In this document: piece after piece, positions 15,112 through 17,056 of the stretch
Layout of the letters: every line of letters starts with the position of its first letter
Position numbering within the stretch: the first letter of the stretch is position 1
From: Flavobacteriales bacterium
GTDB taxonomy: Bacteria > Bacteroidota > Bacteroidia > Flavobacteriales_D > Crocinitomicaceae
Reading direction: 5' to 3'
NCBI GenBank assembly: GCA_947476515.1
Contig: CANJQZ010000014.1
Span: 1 to 17,056, forward strand
DNA: 17,056 nt
Notes under the pieces: generated by a model
What the model was told of the DNA's origin: nothing
The model's database searches: none
What the model saw: only the letters and a program-made list of their open reading frames with translations
Program-made: the position numbers and the translations under genes

Positions 15112-15816
15112 ATGAATAAAATAAAATTAAAAGTCATTTTTTGTCAACTTATTGAGGTGATGAAAGAAAAAAACCAACTTACTGCTTACTTACAAGTTGA
15201 AAATTTAAACCCAAATAGTTCTGAAGCGGAAATTGTCGCTCATATGCTAGAACAAGTTGAAAAACTTGAGCGGATTAACAAAAAAATAGTTGAATTTTTG
15301 ATTAATAACAATGCAGAGTGTTGGCGTGTAATTTTTGGAGAGACCCCACAATCTTTTTTTAGGAGCATTTACACGGGTGATTTGGCGCAAAACAAGAAAA
15401 ATAGTTTTTTAAACATACATCACCTTGAAAAGCTAGACCAAAATTATAAGTCGGATCAAACTATTCCTGAATTTTTAGGGGCGAACCATAACACAATAAT
15501 TTTTGATGTGTATTTATTGCCAATTCCTACAGCTATTTTGAAGAACATCCGAAAAGAATTGAGAGAAAGAGGCATCTTGAATGAAATCATGGAATACCAA
15601 TCGCAGTTCTTGAATAGGCTGCTTGATTCTAAATATTTAAAGCAAGTAAAATTTATAAGCAGATACAAATGTATTTTACCAGAGTCTTCAGAATTGATTC
15701 GTTTACTAAATCTAGAAGAACATTCGTTCAGTTTAGACTATGACCCGTCATTTACGCTTTCAGGTGGGGGTGGGTTCTTACATCAGATTAATTTCAACAA
15801 TTTTATAAAAAAATAG
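15112..15816 (+). CDS. Uncharacterised protein, 234 residues
   Basis: I do not recognise this protein. It has 234 residues from ATG 15112, with no signal peptide or membrane helix. Helices dominate: a charged helix at about 37-68 (SSEAEIVAHMLEQVEKLERI), a central region with ECWRVIFGETPQSFFRSIY, and another long charged helix at about 140-180 (LKNIRKELRERGILNEIM). The C-terminus has an unusual SGGGGF run (217-222) before a short tail. The 77-base gap after the 163-residue gene contains no clear promoter or terminator, so the two may share a transcript that ends at the strong hairpin at 15832. The base composition is typical of the window. A role alongside the WYL/AAA+ pair is inferred from location only. 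Confidence 0.72.
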   Translation: MNKIKLKVIFCQLIEVMKEKNQLTAYLQVENLNPNSSEAEIVAHMLEQVEKLERINKKIVEFLINNNAECWRVIFGETPQSFFRSIYTGDLAQNKKNSFLNIHHLEKLDQNYKSDQTIPEFLGANHNTIIFDVYLLPIPTAILKNIRKELRERGILNEIMEYQSQFLNRLLDSKYLKQVKFISRYKCILPESSELIRLLNLEEHSFSLDYDPSFTLSGGGGFLHQINFNNFIKK

Positions 15817-15831
15817 CTTGAAAAGAGAGGG

Positions 15832-15877
15832 AAATAGGCCAAAAGATAAAAATCAATTTTTTATTTGGCTTATTTTT
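15832..15877 (+). terminator. Intrinsic terminator after the unknown gene pair
   Basis: A long AT-rich hairpin. GCCAAA (15838-15843) pairs with TTTGGC (15864-15869) and TAAAAA (15847-15852) with TTTTTA (15858-15863), with a three-base AGA bulge. Outer AAATA pairs with TATTT, and the right arm ends in a T run (to 15877). It starts 16 bases after the stop codon. The following stretch to 16084 has no gene or clear promoter. Confidence 0.65.
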
Positions 15878-16084
15878 CTGCTCACAGTAAAAATTAATAA
15901 TCCTTAACAATAAAAGTAAGGTATAAAAATCCCATCGATTTTTTGGGACAAGTTGATTTTGAACAAAATCTTACGCTTTTAATCCCAGGCCTAGTTCATT
16001 AAGCACCTACTAACCAAGCATTTTAACTCCTTTAAAGTATGGGGATGGCCAAAATATTGTCTAATAAAAAATAGTAAAAAACAC

Positions 16085-16615
16085 ATGAATTTTAAATGTT
16101 ATCAATTGGAAATCAATGATTTAGTAAGTGAAATATTAACAAAGAATTTCTCAAGAAGGGTCTTGTACCACGACCGTCGAGATTATCAAAATGACATTAT
16201 GGAAAAGGTCATTCGACAACGCTTAATTCATGATGAAAAACGAGGCAGTCTAAAGGCTTGGGTTTATAGCATCGTTAGAAATCATATCATCGACCAAGAA
16301 AGAAAATACCAAAAAAGGAAACTTCATTATACGGATGACCTCAGTTTTTACGAATCTCCTGATGATGGTACTGAGCTCCGAGAAAAAGAGGAGCTTGAAG
16401 AACGATTTTATTTGTATGACCAACTTATTAAGCAAGAGCCAGCGCAAAATAAAAAGATTATGGATTTATTTTATTTTCAGCATTGTTCCAATAAAGAAGT
16501 AGCAAAAGCATTATCAATTAGTGAAAGTGGCTTAGCTATGAAGCGCAATCGAATTAAAACACGCCTGAAGAAAAATGCCATAAATGGCTATCTAAAACAG
16601 AAATATAAAAAATAG
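16085..16615 (+). CDS. ECF-type RNA polymerase sigma factor
   Basis: A 176-residue sigma-70 family protein of extracytoplasmic-function size. Region 2 covers about 31-80, with RGSLKAWVYSIVRNHIIDQERKYQ, the core-binding and -10 recognition part. An acidic linker (DLSFYESPDDGTELREKEE) follows. Region 4 covers about 121-164, with the helix-turn-helix SNKEVAKALSISESGLAMKRNRIKTRLKK that reads the -35 element. It would redirect RNA polymerase to a stress- or signal-specific promoter set. No recognisable anti-sigma factor follows it; the only neighbour is a convergent small membrane protein lacking anti-sigma motifs. I see no Bacteroidota housekeeping promoter upstream, which would fit autoregulation by its own sigma specificity, but that is inference. 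Confidence 0.88.
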   Translation: MNFKCYQLEINDLVSEILTKNFSRRVLYHDRRDYQNDIMEKVIRQRLIHDEKRGSLKAWVYSIVRNHIIDQERKYQKRKLHYTDDLSFYESPDDGTELREKEELEERFYLYDQLIKQEPAQNKKIMDLFYFQHCSNKEVAKALSISESGLAMKRNRIKTRLKKNAINGYLKQKYKK

Positions 16616-16671
16616 AAAAAAATACAGCCTCTTTTGGCTTTGCTCAAGATACTTCACTAAGGGGTCTAACT

Positions 16672-16695
16672 AAGCTTTATAGGGTTTTAAAGCTT
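16672..16695. repeat. 8-bp inverted repeat between convergent genes
   Basis: AAGCTTTA (16672-16679) and TAAAGCTT (16688-16695) form a hairpin with an eight-base loop. No T run follows on either strand; it may be a weak bidirectional terminator or chance in AT-rich DNA. Confidence 0.35.
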
Positions 16696-16725
16696 GGGAT
16701 TTAATGGTAAGTGCAAAGGCTGCAA

Positions 16726-17043
16726 TTACTCGTCGTTTTTTGACTGGTTTTCTTCTTCTTTCAAAAGCATTGAAAAATGTTGATAGCGCTCATTTGCTTT
16801 TTCCTCTTGAGATAAAATCGAATAAATGATGCTTGGAATAATGCAGAGCGTAATAAGTAAAAAGTAGATTACATAATCTAGAATACCAGGCAGGAAAAAT
16901 TCCCACTTTAAAAAATAAGCCACTAAGCATATAAATGTGGCAATAAAGGAATAAATGAGCAGGTTGAAGGTTAGCTCGATCCGTCGTTTTGATTCCATTA
17001 ACCAATAGTACCAATAACATTTTTCTTCATAAAGTTTTTGCAT
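16726..17043 (-). CDS. Small two-helix membrane protein, start uncertain
   Basis: At least 105 residues from ATG 17041-17043. The frame stays open to the right edge (17056), so the true start may lie outside the window. Two hydrophobic segments are evident: about 26-45 (NLLIYSFIATFICLVAYFL) and about 52-77 (PGILDYVIYFLLITLCIIP onward). A basic KRR lies before the first helix and a charged, glutamate-rich C-terminal tail (LSQEEKANERYQHF, KEEENQSKNDE) follows the second. I recognise no family. The likely topology is a hairpin with both ends in the cytoplasm. It converges on the ECF sigma gene across 110 bases; this does not by itself indicate a functional link. Confidence 0.65.
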   Translation of the reverse strand: MQKLYEEKCYWYYWLMESKRRIELTFNLLIYSFIATFICLVAYFLKWEFFLPGILDYVIYFLLITLCIIPSIIYSILSQEEKANERYQHFSMLLKEEENQSKNDE

Positions 17044-17056
17044 ACATACACTACGA

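Noticed and set aside
15930..15948. TCCCA/TGGGA hairpin upstream of the sigma factor as a riboswitch or attenuator
   Set aside because: The stem is only five base pairs with a nine-base loop, and no alternative pairing or known riboswitch core is visible.

Overview
The window is AT-rich DNA from a member of the Bacteroidota, most probably a flavobacterium-like organism. Three signs support this: several Bacteroidota-type promoters (TTG, then 17-23 bases, then TAnnTTTG) with no Shine-Dalgarno sites; two secreted proteins ending in the gliding-motility-associated C-terminal (CHU_C) domain that serves as a type IX secretion signal; and a TonB-dependent receptor with a carboxypeptidase-like N-terminal domain. 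Everything here is read from sequence only; no database search was possible.

Positions 1-7526 are mostly housekeeping genes. They hold the 5' part of an LpxD-family lipid A acyltransferase (minus strand, running off the left edge), a divergent type B ribosomal protein L31 gene, a Sua5/TsaC threonylcarbamoyl-AMP synthase (minus), an orphan NarL/LuxR response regulator (plus) that overlaps tail to tail with an 877-residue TonB-dependent receptor (minus), tRNA-His(GUG), a two-gene unit of a DUF1573 lipoprotein and a metallo-beta-lactamase-fold hydrolase, and tRNA-Asp(GUC). Both tRNA genes have a clear promoter and a clear intrinsic terminator.

Positions 7527-11000 carry two adjacent minus-strand genes for large secreted T9SS substrates, probably one operon read from about 11055 leftward. 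The upstream protein has three 51-residue tandem repeats; the downstream one has Ig/PKD-like domains. An AT-rich non-coding stretch (11001-11401) separates them from the next block.

Positions 11402-17056 look accessory. An AAA+ ATPase gene (minus) and a WYL-domain regulator gene (plus) diverge from a 210-bp spacer containing an imperfect 22-bp palindrome. Downstream of the WYL gene lie a perfect 22-bp palindrome abutting a promoter -7 box, then two genes I cannot assign (163 and 234 residues), closed by a strong terminator. After that come an ECF sigma factor and, convergent to it, a small two-helix membrane protein whose start may lie beyond the right edge. The AAA+/WYL/unknown-gene block is the best candidate for an uncharacterised system, but its function is not shown by the sequence.
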